Assembly (NCBI RefSeq): GCF_021568775.1 | Contig: NZ_JAKGSG010000025.1 | Coordinates: 156,751 to 220,750, forward strand | Direction: 5' to 3' | DNA length: 64,000 bases | DNA from: Antribacter soli | GTDB taxonomy: Bacteria > Actinomycetota > Actinomycetes > Actinomycetales > Cellulomonadaceae | Part shown: one piece after another, positions 7,495 to 15,774 of the stretch | Position numbering within the stretch: position 1 is the first letter of the stretch | How the letters are laid out: every line of letters starts with the position of its first letter | Position numbers and translations under genes: made by a program | Notes under the pieces: generated by a model | The model's database searches: none | Told to the model about the DNA's origin: nothing | The model's input: the letters and a program-made list of their open reading frames with translations, nothing else

Positions 7495-8568
7495 CTACCT
7501 GCTCTGCAACAGGGCTCCGGTGACGGTCAAGCCCGGGCCGAACGCCATCGCGATCACGTGGTCGCCGGCGTCGACGGGCCCGATCGAGGCAAGATTCAGC
7601 AAGATCGTGGCGGAAGAACAGTTGCCGTAACGGGACAGGATGTCCCGCGAGTGCTCGACGTCGGCGTCCGTCAGCTCCAGCGCCCGTTGCACGGCGTCGA
7701 TGATGCGCGGGCCGCCCGGATGGATCGCCCAGTGCCGGACGTCCTCCCGACCCAGCCCGCGGTGGGACAGCAGCCGGTCGACGAGCGCGGGGACGTGCCG
7801 GCCGACGACGGCGGGCACCCGCCGGGACAGGGTCATGCGGAAGCCGTGGTCCGTGATGTCCCACGTCATGTCCTCCGTGGAGGCGGCGTCCGTCAGGGTC
7901 TCGACCGCCACGACGTCGAGACCCTGACCCGCACGGTCGGAGGGTGCCACCACGACCGCAGAACAGGCGTCGGCGAAGAGCGCGTGGGCGACCGTCTGCT
8001 CGGCGTCGTGCGGAGGCGGCTGCACGTGCAGGGACGGCAGCTCGGTGCAGACCAGCACCGCGGGGCGGCGATGGGCGGTCACGAAGTCGCTGACGGCGGC
8101 AAGCCCCGGGATGGCCGCGTAGCAGCCCATGTGCCCGATCGCGAGCCGTCGCAGCGACGCCGGCATCCCGAGATCCTTGGCGAGCTGGACGTCCAGGCCG
8201 GGGTTGCTGTACCCCGTGCAGGACACGGTCGCGAGCAGGCCGACGTCGTCCGCGGAGAAGGGCGCCGTCGCCAGGGCGCCGCTCACGGCCTCCTTGGCGA
8301 GGGGCAGCGCGTCGGCCTGGAACCGGCGCATCCGCTGGGCGGTGCTCCAGCCGCTGACGTCCTCGTTCAGCGGGCTGGCGGCCAGGTGCCGGGTGCGCAC
8401 CCCGGCGCCGCGCCAGAGCCGCTCGGCGACCAGTTCCTGCCCGTACTGGGTCCCGTAGTAGCCGCTCCAGAGCTGGTCCTGGTCGTAGGCCGCCGGGGTG
8501 CTGCTGCCGAAGGCGACGATGCGCCCCAGCATCGGCAACGCCGCGCCCGGGTGGAGGGTGCTCTCCAT
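7495..8568 (-). CDS. Type III polyketide synthase
   Basis: 357 aa, the usual length. It condenses an acyl-CoA starter with malonyl-CoA units and cyclises the chain, typically to alkylresorcinols or alkylpyrones. The catalytic triad is visible: Cys149 in GHMGCYAAIPGL, His283 in WAIHPGGPRIID and Asn316 in YGNCSSATILL. The C-terminal FGPGLT loop is present. The cluster downstream (UbiA, ICMT-type methyltransferase, FAD monooxygenase, geranylgeranyl-reductase-like protein) points to an alkylresorcinol that is oxidised, prenylated and methylated. It is divergent from the HxlR regulator, with a shared 132-bp promoter region that holds an operator-like motif. Confidence 0.93.
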   Translation of the reverse strand: MESTLHPGAALPMLGRIVAFGSSTPAAYDQDQLWSGYYGTQYGQELVAERLWRGAGVRTRHLAASPLNEDVSGWSTAQRMRRFQADALPLAKEAVSGALATAPFSADDVGLLATVSCTGYSNPGLDVQLAKDLGMPASLRRLAIGHMGCYAAIPGLAAVSDFVTAHRRPAVLVCTELPSLHVQPPPHDAEQTVAHALFADACSAVVVAPSDRAGQGLDVVAVETLTDAASTEDMTWDITDHGFRMTLSRRVPAVVGRHVPALVDRLLSHRGLGREDVRHWAIHPGGPRIIDAVQRALELTDADVEHSRDILSRYGNCSSATILLNLASIGPVDAGDHVIAMAFGPGLTVTGALLQSR

Positions 8569-8663
8569 CCGTGAACACTAGCCGCGGTTGACCCTGGACG
8601 CCTGGGACGTCCGGCGCTTCTCACCCGGCGCCGCCCGTCCTCACGGCATGCACCGGCGGGCTC

Positions 8664-8695
8664 TCTTGCGGTTACTGAGGAACCAGTAGAGAGTG
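8664..8695. promoter_or_regulatory. Operator-like element A (between type III PKS and HxlR genes)
   Basis: A 32-bp stretch that aligns without gaps to 9520-9551 upstream of the RidA gene: both start TCTT, keep GGTTAC at positions 7-12, then ACC and GTAG/AGTAG blocks, and end near TG. Within this copy TACTG and CAGTA form an inverted repeat. It ends 5 nt before the HxlR start, suiting autoregulation. Confidence 0.5.
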
Positions 8696-8700
8696 TCCGG

Positions 8701-9093
8701 ATGGGCACCAGACACGAGGTGAGCGAGCTGCCGCCGGCTGCCGACCTGGCGCGTGCCGACTCGCTGGCGCGGGAGATCTTCTCCGAGGTGGCCAACAAGT
8801 GGGCGTTTCTGATCATCGAGTTCCTCGGGCAGCGCACCATGCGCTTCGGTGAGCTGCGCGACGAGGTCGGCGGTATCAGCCACAAGATGCTCACCCAGAA
8901 CCTGCGGATGCTGGAGCGTAACGGCCTGGTCGAACGGACCGTGTACCCAACCATCCCGCCACGGGTCGAGTACGCCCTGACGGAGGCGGGTGAGGCCTTG
9001 CGCGGCGTGGTCGACGGCATGTGCGGCTGGACCCAGCGCTACCTGAGCCACATCGAGGAGTCGCGCGACAGGTTCGGCGCCTCGCAGTCCTAG
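8701..9093 (+). CDS. HxlR family transcriptional regulator
   Basis: 130 aa winged-helix protein with the HxlR layout: KWAFLIIEFLGQRTMRFGELRDEVGGISHKMLTQNL (residues about 33-68), then LERNGLVERTVYPTIPPRVEYALTEAG. HxlR proteins are often repressors released by electrophiles such as aldehydes and quinones. One Cys (Cys108) lies in the C-terminal helix; the N-terminal redox Cys of YodB is absent. It converges on the RidA gene, overlapping it by 4 bp, and both genes carry a similar 32-bp element before their starts. Quinone sensing would suit the surrounding cluster, but that is inference. Confidence 0.88.
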   Translation: MGTRHEVSELPPAADLARADSLAREIFSEVANKWAFLIIEFLGQRTMRFGELRDEVGGISHKMLTQNLRMLERNGLVERTVYPTIPPRVEYALTEAGEALRGVVDGMCGWTQRYLSHIEESRDRFGASQS

Positions 9094-9497
9094 TCGATCA
9101 CGGCCATCGCCTCAACTTCGACGAGGTGCTCGGGAACGTCCAGTGCTGCGATGCCGAACAACGACGCCGGCGCCGCCGGCGTCACACCGAGCTTGGCGGA
9201 CGCGCGGGCGATGCCGTCGAGCAGCTCTGACATCCGGTCCGGCGTCCAGTCCACGACGTGCAGGGTCAGCTTCACCACGTCGGCGAAGGACGCCCCGACG
9301 CCGGCCAGCGCCGTGCCGACGTTGAGGTAGCACTGCTCGACCTGAGCGGCCAGGTCGCCTTCGCCGATCGTCTTTCCGTCGGCGTCCCAGGCGACCTGCC
9401 CGGCGACGTTGATGAGCTTGGAACCGGTCGCCACGGACACCTGCTGGTACACGTCGATCTGTGGGAGTCCGGTCGGGTTGACGAGGGTTACGGCCAT
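9090..9497 (-). CDS. RidA family protein (enamine/imine deaminase-like)
   Basis: 135 aa, YjgF/YER057c/UK114 fold. Typical elements are QVSVATGSKLINVAGQVAWDADG (residues about 19-41), the AQVEQCYLNVGTALAGVGASFADVVKLTLHVVD stretch and PASLFGIAALDVPEHLVEVEAMAV at the end. The usual catalytic Arg before the terminal helix is not clear (the segment reads PAAPASLFG), so archetypal imine deaminase activity is uncertain. AAGGAGG precedes the ATG at 9497. It is paired head-on with the HxlR gene and preceded by operator-like element B, so it is probably the HxlR target. Confidence 0.88.
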   Translation of the reverse strand: MAVTLVNPTGLPQIDVYQQVSVATGSKLINVAGQVAWDADGKTIGEGDLAAQVEQCYLNVGTALAGVGASFADVVKLTLHVVDWTPDRMSELLDGIARASAKLGVTPAAPASLFGIAALDVPEHLVEVEAMAVID

Positions 9498-9519
9498 GAT
9501 GAGTGCCTCCTTGGTGCTC

Positions 9520-9551
9520 TCTTTTGGTTACCAGAACACCGTAGGAGATTG
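9520..9551. promoter_or_regulatory. Operator-like element B (upstream of RidA gene)
   Basis: Second copy of the 32-bp element seen at 8664-8695, with the shared GGTTAC core here embedded in the palindrome TGGTTACCA, followed by ACCGTAGGAGA. It lies 22 bp upstream of the RidA start. A third partial GGTAAC match lies at about 9599-9604. Confidence 0.45.
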
Positions 9552-9761
9552 GCCGCGAGCAGGGAAGAAGGCACTTTTCCGAGACCTGGGAACGTTTCGG
9601 TAACCTGTCGGGTCTACGAACACCAGGGTTGAACGCCCAGGCGACACCGCCCAGGAGGGCCCGGCGCCACTGCCCGGTGGATGCCGGCCGGGCGGCACCT
9701 GGGGATGCAGTGGTCGAACGCCTCGCTGACCGTATCGGCGCCGGCGCCCGGAAGCCTCTGA

Positions 9762-10880
9762 TCAGCCGAAGGCGTGCGACACCAGGCCGCCCAGGATGCG
9801 CGGGGTGACGACGCCGCGACCCAGGCCCACCTCCACGAGGTCGTCGAAGACGTCTTGGTCGGCGCGGGCGGCGCGTAGGCCGGCTTCCAGGACGCCCGGC
9901 CCGTTCAGCGCGTGGGAGATCGCCGTCGTACCGGCCAGGTGGGCGGACAACAGCCGGCGCACGGCGCGGCGGTGCAGCCCGCCGGCGTCACGGTCGCCCG
10001 CCTCCACGGCCGAGCGCCCGGCGCACGCCCCCGAGGCCACCGCGTAGTAGATGCCCTCCCCCGTCAGCGGGTTGACGAGGGAGGCGGCGTCGCCGGCGAG
10101 GAGCACCCGTCCATCGGGCTGGTGCCATCGCGCCGAGGACAGCGGCAGGTGGTGCCCGCGCCACCCGACCGCTCCCCCGATGGAGCCGGGCAGGAGCTCC
10201 TCGAGCTGGGCAAGCATGAGGCGGCGGCCGGGCGCCCCGAGCGAGGCGTCGAGGACCTCTCCGTAGCCGACGTTCGACCAGCCGTCTCCGAGGTCGAACG
10301 ACCAGGCGTAGGACGGCCGGCGCGTCCGGCCGAACCGGATCACCTGCCGACCGCGGAAGTCGCGGGGCGTGGGAGCGTAGGCGCGCAGCGCCAAGGCCCA
10401 CCGACGGCGTGTGCCGAGGCCGACGGCGCGGCGCAGGACCGAGTGGACGCCGTCGGCCCCGATCGCGACCCTCGCCTCGACCGTCCCGTCCAGCACCACG
10501 CGGTCCGGCAGGATCTCGACGGCGCGCACATGACCCCGGCGCAGGTCCGCACCCGCGGACACGGCAGCGTCGACCAGCCGGGCATCGAAGACCAGGCGCG
10601 GCACGACCCAGGCAGCACGTCGCATCGGCCGCACGAGCGTCAGCCGGCCGAAGCCGAGCTCCAGCGTGCCGACAGGCGTCCGGTCGTCGACGAGACCGTG
10701 CACGCCGAGACCGGCGAGCACGTCCAGGGCGTGCGGGGCCACGCCATCACCGCAGGGCTTGTCCCGCGGGAAGTCGGCGCGATCGAGAAGCAGCACCCGC
10801 GCGCCGGGGCGGGTCCGAAGCGCCGCGATCGCGGCGGCCGAGCCCGCCGGTCCCGCTCCGACGACGACCACGTCCCACAC
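9762..10880 (-). CDS. Geranylgeranyl-reductase-like FAD oxidoreductase
   Basis: 372 aa. The N-terminal Rossmann motif is VVVGAGPAGSAAA (residues 5-17), followed by DFPRDKPCGDGVAP, the characteristic PxxKxCG(D/E) active-site region of the GGR family, and the GDAASLVNPLTGEGIYYA FAD-binding motif at about 270-287. Family members saturate isoprenoid chains or act as monooxygenases. Beside a UbiA gene its likely task is to reduce a prenyl group. The start is GTG, 40 nt after the UbiA stop, so the two form one transcript. Confidence 0.88.
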   Translation of the reverse strand: MWDVVVVGAGPAGSAAAIAALRTRPGARVLLLDRADFPRDKPCGDGVAPHALDVLAGLGVHGLVDDRTPVGTLELGFGRLTLVRPMRRAAWVVPRLVFDARLVDAAVSAGADLRRGHVRAVEILPDRVVLDGTVEARVAIGADGVHSVLRRAVGLGTRRRWALALRAYAPTPRDFRGRQVIRFGRTRRPSYAWSFDLGDGWSNVGYGEVLDASLGAPGRRLMLAQLEELLPGSIGGAVGWRGHHLPLSSARWHQPDGRVLLAGDAASLVNPLTGEGIYYAVASGACAGRSAVEAGDRDAGGLHRRAVRRLLSAHLAGTTAISHALNGPGVLEAGLRAARADQDVFDDLVEVGLGRGVVTPRILGGLVSHAFG

Positions 10881-10920
10881 CTCGCCAGTCTCCGCGCACG
10901 GGCCAAGGACGGCGACCCGG

Positions 10921-11730
10921 TCAGGCTCGCAGCGCGAGGCTGATCACGTCGACCGCCGCGATGCCGATGGCGGCGAGGAAGGGCAGGCGCCCGCGACCGC
11001 CCATGGCCACGCCGGCGAGGACCAGGCACAGGGCGAACGGCCACCAGGCCCACCACGCCGTCGCGCCCGGGCCCAGCACGGTGACTGCGGAGGCGACGAC
11101 CAGGACGAGGGGCGCGAGCCAGCGCAGCGTCCGGGCGCCCAGGCGGTGCGGCAGTCCGTGGACGCCGGTCTGCGCGTCGTCGGCCAGGTCGGGAAGGGCG
11201 TTGAGCAGGTGCGCCCCGACCCCGAGCAGGGCCCCGGCGGCCACCATCCAGACCGGCGGCAGCCGAGGCTCGGGAAGGGCGAGGGTCACGACCGCCGGCA
11301 GCGCGCCGAAGGCGACGGCGTACGGCACCGCTGACCACGCCGTGCTCTTGAGGCCGAGGTTGTAGGCCCACCCGGAGGCCACCCCGAGCAGGAGGTGCAC
11401 CGCCGCCGAGGCGAGCCCGCAGGCCAGCGACAGCCCGACACAGAGCACGGCGGCGGCGACCAGGGCCGCGCGCACCAGGGCCGGCGACACGTCGCCCAGG
11501 GCCAGCGGCTTGTCGAGCCGCCCTACCTGCCGGTCGCGGGCCGCGTCGATCAGGTCGTTCGACCAGCCGATCGTCAGCTGCCCCGTGCCGACCGCGGCCG
11601 TGACCAGGGCACCGGTGCCCAGGCCGTGACCCGCGCCCACCGCGAGGAGCGCGGTCAGCGTCGTGACCGCGACCGTGGGGGCGGGATGGCTCGCGCGCAA
11701 CAGGCCCGGCAGCGACGACGGAGACCGCAT
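10921..11730 (-). CDS. UbiA family prenyltransferase
   Basis: 269 aa membrane protein with about eight hydrophobic segments. The two aspartate-rich motifs are present: NDLIDAARD (Asn58, Asp59, Asp62, Asp66) and DLADD (Asp181-Asp185). It would transfer an isoprenyl diphosphate chain to an aromatic ring at the membrane. The gene starts 7 nt after a TAGGCT hexamer, suggesting a leaderless transcript, and is divergent from the methyltransferase gene, with the two start codons only 77 bp apart. Confidence 0.92.
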   Translation of the reverse strand: MRSPSSLPGLLRASHPAPTVAVTTLTALLAVGAGHGLGTGALVTAAVGTGQLTIGWSNDLIDAARDRQVGRLDKPLALGDVSPALVRAALVAAAVLCVGLSLACGLASAAVHLLLGVASGWAYNLGLKSTAWSAVPYAVAFGALPAVVTLALPEPRLPPVWMVAAGALLGVGAHLLNALPDLADDAQTGVHGLPHRLGARTLRWLAPLVLVVASAVTVLGPGATAWWAWWPFALCLVLAGVAMGGRGRLPFLAAIGIAAVDVISLALRA

Positions 11731-11807
11731 GGGCCAGAGCCTAGGGCGCGACCGCGCACTTGTGCGCGCGAGCCCCGTCCGGCGCTCGATGCGCCTACGG
11801 TTGGCAG

Positions 11808-12341
11808 GTGACTTCGGAGCTGCTGTTCACCGTCCTGGTGCTGGCCGTCGGTCTCGAGCGGCTCGCCGAGCTGGTCCTGTCCCGACGGCATGCCCGGTGG
11901 GCCTTCGCGCGGGGGGCCAAGGAGTACGGCTCCGGGCACTACGGGCCGATGGTGGTCCTGCACAGCGCCCTGCTGGTCGGGTCCGTGGCCGAGGTGTGGT
12001 TGCTCGGGCGCGCGTTCCTGCCGGCCCTCGGGTGGACCATGCTCGCGATCGTCGTGGCCGCGCAGGCACTGCGCTGGTGGTGCATCGCGACGCTCGGCCG
12101 GCAGTGGAACACGCGGGTGATCGTCGTCCCCGGCCTGGCGCTCGTGAACCGGGGGCCCTACCGGCTGCTGCGCCACCCGAACTACGTGGCGGTCGTGCTC
12201 GAAGGTGCCGCCCTGCCCCTGGTGCACTCCGCCTGGATCACGGCCTGCCTCTTCACGGTTCTCGACGCCTGGCTGCTCACCGTCCGGATCCGCGTGGAGG
12301 ATCGGGCTCTGGCCACGGCGTCCAGCCCGGCGGCTTCGTGA
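11808..12341 (+). CDS. ICMT-like isoprenylcysteine carboxyl methyltransferase family protein
   Basis: 177 aa, four to five membrane helices, with the ICMT/PEMT-type SAM-binding end: RNRGPYRLLRHPNYVAVVLEG-like sequence (NRGPYRLLRHPNYV) and the terminal RIRVEDRAL. In type III PKS clusters these membrane methyltransferases O-methylate alkylresorcinol-type phenols. The GTG at 11808 was chosen because TACGGT sits 6 nt before it (leaderless pattern) and homology starts there; the frame is open to 11760. The stop overlaps the next start as TGATG. Confidence 0.88.
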   Translation: MTSELLFTVLVLAVGLERLAELVLSRRHARWAFARGAKEYGSGHYGPMVVLHSALLVGSVAEVWLLGRAFLPALGWTMLAIVVAAQALRWWCIATLGRQWNTRVIVVPGLALVNRGPYRLLRHPNYVAVVLEGAALPLVHSAWITACLFTVLDAWLLTVRIRVEDRALATASSPAAS

Positions 12342-13411
12342 TGCCGAAGACCGCGCTGAGAGACGTGGTCGTCGTCGGCGGCGGGCCGGTCGGCCTGGCC
12401 GCCACCCTGTACGCGGTCCGGGCCGGCCTGTCGGCGACCGTGCTGGAGCCCCGGGCCGGCCCCGTCGACAAGGCGTGCGGCGAGGGCATCATGCCCGGCG
12501 GCGTGCGGTCGCTCGACGCTCTCGGCGTCACGCCCGCGGGCCGCGAGCTGGCGGGCATCCGCTACGTCTCGGGCGCGCACCAGGCAGAGGCCGGGTTCGG
12601 CACCGGGCATGGTCTGGGAGTGCGGCGGACCGCGCTCCACGACGCCCTGCACGCGGCCGTCACGGCCTCGGACGTGGAGATCCTCCCGCTGGCGGCCGAA
12701 GGAATGGTCCAGACGTCGGGCAGCGTACGGCTCCACACGCGTGCCGCCGGGGCGCGGCCCGGCCCCGACGTGGCGGGGCGCTACGTCCTCGCCGCCGACG
12801 GGCTGCACTCACCCACGCGGCAGGCGCTGGGCCTGCAGGTCGCCGCCAGGGCTCCGAAGCGCTACGGGCAGCGCCGCCATTACGCCACGCAGCCATGGAC
12901 CGACCACGTCGAGGTCCACTGGGGACCGTCCGGGGAGGCCTATGTCACCCCGGTCGGCGACGACCTGGTGGGCGTTGCGGTGCTCAGCGCTCGTCGGGCA
13001 GCGTTCGACGACCTGCTCCCGGAGTTCCCGCTGCTGCGGGAGCGGCTGGCCGGCGCCGGTGCCGCGACCCCGGTCCGGGGCGCGGGCCCGCTCCGCCAGC
13101 GGACGTCCCGCCGCGTCGCGGGGCGGATCCTGCTGGTCGGTGATGCGGCCGGCTACGTCGATGCCCTGACCGGAGAGGGGATCTCCACGGGCCTGGCCCA
13201 GGCACGGGCTGCAGTCGCCGCGATCCGGGCGGACCGGCCGCAGTCCTACGAACACGCGTGGCGCGGTGCTGTCTGGCGCAGTGCCGCGCTGACCCACGCG
13301 CTCCTCCAGGCCACACGTCCCGCGTGGTCACGGCGCGCCATCGTGCCCACCGCCGCCGCGCTCCCCGCCGTCTTCCGTGCTGCCGTGGACGAGCTGGGCC
13401 GGTCTCGCTGA
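12341..13411 (+). CDS. FAD-dependent monooxygenase of type III PKS cluster
   Basis: 356 aa. The GxGxxG motif is VVGGGPVGLAATLYA (residues about 12-26), followed by KACGEGIMP, the AADGLHSPTRQALG DG-motif, and GDAAGYVDALTGEGISTGLA for FAD ribose binding. This is the architecture of the hydroxylases that convert alkylresorcinols to hydroxylated or quinone products (SrsC-type). It is coupled to the methyltransferase gene by TGATG; a GTG one codon earlier is also possible. Expected role: ring hydroxylation before or after methylation. Confidence 0.87.
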   Translation: MPKTALRDVVVVGGGPVGLAATLYAVRAGLSATVLEPRAGPVDKACGEGIMPGGVRSLDALGVTPAGRELAGIRYVSGAHQAEAGFGTGHGLGVRRTALHDALHAAVTASDVEILPLAAEGMVQTSGSVRLHTRAAGARPGPDVAGRYVLAADGLHSPTRQALGLQVAARAPKRYGQRRHYATQPWTDHVEVHWGPSGEAYVTPVGDDLVGVAVLSARRAAFDDLLPEFPLLRERLAGAGAATPVRGAGPLRQRTSRRVAGRILLVGDAAGYVDALTGEGISTGLAQARAAVAAIRADRPQSYEHAWRGAVWRSAALTHALLQATRPAWSRRAIVPTAAALPAVFRAAVDELGRSR

Positions 13412-13427
13412 AGCGCACCGGCCGGCG

Positions 13428-14015
13428 TCAGGGGAGGGTGAGGCCGGCCACCGGGTCGTGGCCCGACCGGAGCACCGCCCGCGCGCCCCGCGCCAGCCAC
13501 GCCAGGTAGGCGCGCTGGAACGTGGGGACCAGCAGGCGCAGGGCTCGCGCCCACCACGCGACGGGCCGCGAGAAGGCGACCGCCGTGAACCACAGCCCGT
13601 CGGCGTCGCGCTCGATCGCGAACGCTTCCTCACCCGTGAAGACGTGCCCGGGCAGGGTGCCGTAGCCGAAGGCGACCTTTGCGTCGGACCGCTCCACCCA
13701 GATCACCTCGCACGGCTCGACGAGCCGCAGCCGGCCCACCCCCAGCCGCGTCGTGACCCGGACGCCGACGGCGGCGGCCGGCGCCGACGTGGCGAGCTGC
13801 ACCCGCGCCCGGGCATGGACGCGCCAGGACAGGAGTGCCTCGCCGACAAGCTCCAGGTCGTCCCGGCTGCCCGGCCCGAGGTGGTGCCGCACGCGCAGGT
13901 GCGCGTACCCCGGCGGAAGGTCGTCGCCGGCGGTTGCACCGACCTCGCCATACGTGAACTCGTGCCCGACGGCGTCCGGGGCGCCCTCGCCCGTCGCCCG
14001 GCTCGCGGCACTCAC
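13428..14015 (-). CDS. DUF1990 family protein
   Basis: 195 aa. The DUF1990 pattern begins FTYGEVGATAGDDLPPGY (residues about 20-37), continues through VGRLRLVEPCEVIWV and ends with the AFGYGTLPGHVFTGEEAF hallmark. The function of the family is unknown; the fold is thought to be ligand-binding. The start overlaps the TetR stop (ATGA at 14012-14015), so it is translated with that regulator. It converges on the monooxygenase gene of the PKS cluster and may belong to it. Confidence 0.85.
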   Translation of the reverse strand: MSAASRATGEGAPDAVGHEFTYGEVGATAGDDLPPGYAHLRVRHHLGPGSRDDLELVGEALLSWRVHARARVQLATSAPAAAVGVRVTTRLGVGRLRLVEPCEVIWVERSDAKVAFGYGTLPGHVFTGEEAFAIERDADGLWFTAVAFSRPVAWWARALRLLVPTFQRAYLAWLARGARAVLRSGHDPVAGLTLP

Positions 14016-14728
14016 GAGCCGCTCCCCTCGGTCGCGTCCGATGCCGCCAGGCGGACCAGGCGCAGGACGTCGTCCGTCACGCCGCGTGCGATCGGAAGCC
14101 TGGCCAACCGCACGAGGCGAGCCACGACCTGGGCGCCGTGGCTCGCGAGGGCGAGCGACCGACGTCGGCCGGGCGAGGTGTCGTGGACCCAGAAGAGGGT
14201 GAGCCCCAGCTGGCCGTACCAGAGGAGCTCCGGTAGGTCAGCACGCAGGTGCGGCGGGACGTCGTGGGCACCGGCCACGACCTCCGCGAAGACAGCACGC
14301 GAGGCCGTCCGCGCGGGCGTGGACTCGGCCGAGAACGGACTGGTCCGCGCGCCTGGGCGGATCGCGACGGACACCAGCTCCGTGCCGACCACGTGGTACG
14401 GCTCGAACGCCTCGACGGACGCCTGCCAGGCGAGCCGGAGCCGGTCTTCGAGGCGTGTCGGGCTCGGGCGAGGTGAGTCGACGGCGTCCGGCGTCGTCCC
14501 GAGCCGCTCGGCGACCAGGCGGGCGTGGTCGGCCTGGACCTCGCGGTACAGCTCGTGCACCAGGTCATCCTTGGACGGGAAGTAGTAGTACGCGTTCCCC
14601 GTGCTCACGCCCGCTTCGGCGGCGACGCGGCGCATCGTGGTGCGCTCGTAGCCGTCGTCGCGGAAGAGCCGGAGGGCCGTGCTGCGCAGGAGCTCCCGGG
14701 TGGCCTCGGCCTTCGCCGTTTTGAACAT
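14012..14728 (-). CDS. TetR family transcriptional regulator
   Basis: 238 aa. The N-terminal helix-turn-helix is at residues about 10-55 (TALRLFRDDGYERTTMRRVAAEAGVSTGNAYYYF). The ligand domain follows, with the ELLWYGQLGLTLFWVHD region common in regulators beside DUF1990 genes. The start codon lies inside the perfect palindrome TGAACATGTTCA, and TAGATT sits 6 nt before ATG, so the transcript appears leaderless and autorepressed. The target is probably its own operon with DUF1990. Confidence 0.88.
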   Translation of the reverse strand: MFKTAKAEATRELLRSTALRLFRDDGYERTTMRRVAAEAGVSTGNAYYYFPSKDDLVHELYREVQADHARLVAERLGTTPDAVDSPRPSPTRLEDRLRLAWQASVEAFEPYHVVGTELVSVAIRPGARTSPFSAESTPARTASRAVFAEVVAGAHDVPPHLRADLPELLWYGQLGLTLFWVHDTSPGRRRSLALASHGAQVVARLVRLARLPIARGVTDDVLRLVRLAASDATEGSGS

Positions 14729-14733
14729 GTTCA
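14722..14733. promoter_or_regulatory. Palindromic operator over TetR start codon
   Basis: TGAACATGTTCA, a perfect 12-bp palindrome that contains the TetR ATG and adjoins the -10-like TAGATT. A repressor bound here would cover both the transcription and the translation start. Confidence 0.5.
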
Positions 14734-14817
14734 GAATCTAGCGCATGACCCCTCACGATGAGCCACGGGCTGACCGCCGGCGGCAGCCGACGTCGCCCAG
14801 CCGGTAGCGTCTGCCTC

Positions 14818-15756
14818 ATGCGACTGGGCGTCCTCGACATCGGTTCCAACACGGGACACCTTCTGGTGGTCGACGCCCATGGTGGCGCGGCGCCGCTGCC
14901 CGCCTCGTCGTACAAGCAGCCGCTGCGCCTCGCCGAGCACCTGGACGAGGACGGCGCCGTCCGCCAGGCAGGCGTCGACGCGCTCGTGGAGTTCACCGGG
15001 GAGGCCGTGCGCGTCGCGGAGGACAAGGGCTGCGCGGAGATGCTGGCGTTCGCGACGTCCGCCGTGCGCGACGCGATCAACTCCGAGGCCGTGCTCGACA
15101 CCGTGCACGAGCGCACGGGCGTGCGGCTCGAGGTCCTCAGCGGCGAGGACGAGGCCCGGCTCACGTTCCTGGCGGTGCGACGGTGGTTCGGCTGGTCGGC
15201 GGGCCGGCTGGCCGTGTTCGACATCGGCGGCGGCTCCCTCGAGATCGCCGGCGGGGCCGACGAGGCGCCCGACGCCGCCTGGTCGCTCCCGCTCGGGGCC
15301 GCTCGCCTGGCCCGGACCCACTTCGCCGTCGTGCCCGACGCCGGGGCGCTTCGCGCCCTGCGCCGCGACATCCGCGCCGACATCGCCCGCAACGCCGGGA
15401 GCCTGCTGCGCGCCGGACGGCCCGACCGGGCGGCCGCGACCTCCAAGACCTTCCGTTCCCTCGCGCGGATCTGCGGCGCCGCCCCGTCCGCCGAGGGGCC
15501 GCTCGTCCGCCGCGTGCTGTCCCGCGAGGCCCTGAGCGAGAGCGTCGGCGAGCTGGCCGGCATGACTCCCGACGACCTGGCCCGCCTGCCCGGCGTCTCG
15601 CCGAGCCGGGCACACCAGATCGTTCCCGGGGCGCTCGTCGCCGAGGCGTGCATGGACATCTTCGACCTCCCCGAGCTCGAGATCTGTCCCTGGGCGCTGC
15701 GCGAAGGCGTGATCCTCGAACGCCTCGACCGGATCCCCCACATCAGCATCGGCTGA
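14818..15756 (+). CDS. Ppx/GppA family phosphatase
   Basis: 312 aa, ASKHA fold. The two phosphate-binding loops are [13 protein letters not shown] (residues 5-17) and [14 protein letters not shown] at about 134-147. The short length, without an HD domain, matches actinobacterial Ppx2-type proteins, which act on polyphosphate or pppGpp. TAGCGT lies 7 nt before the ATG, the leaderless pattern. Divergent from the TetR gene. It could be either an exopolyphosphatase or a (p)ppGpp-related enzyme. Confidence 0.88.
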   Translation: MRLGVLDIGSNTGHLLVVDAHGGAAPLPASSYKQPLRLAEHLDEDGAVRQAGVDALVEFTGEAVRVAEDKGCAEMLAFATSAVRDAINSEAVLDTVHERTGVRLEVLSGEDEARLTFLAVRRWFGWSAGRLAVFDIGGGSLEIAGGADEAPDAAWSLPLGAARLARTHFAVVPDAGALRALRRDIRADIARNAGSLLRAGRPDRAAATSKTFRSLARICGAAPSAEGPLVRRVLSREALSESVGELAGMTPDDLARLPGVSPSRAHQIVPGALVAEACMDIFDLPELEICPWALREGVILERLDRIPHISIG

Positions 15757-15774
15757 GGGGGCGACCGGCACGGC

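Noticed and set aside
9737-9748. GGCGCCGGCGCC palindrome just after the reductase gene as a terminator.
   Set aside because: Self-complementary without a loop; such short GC palindromes are frequent here by chance.
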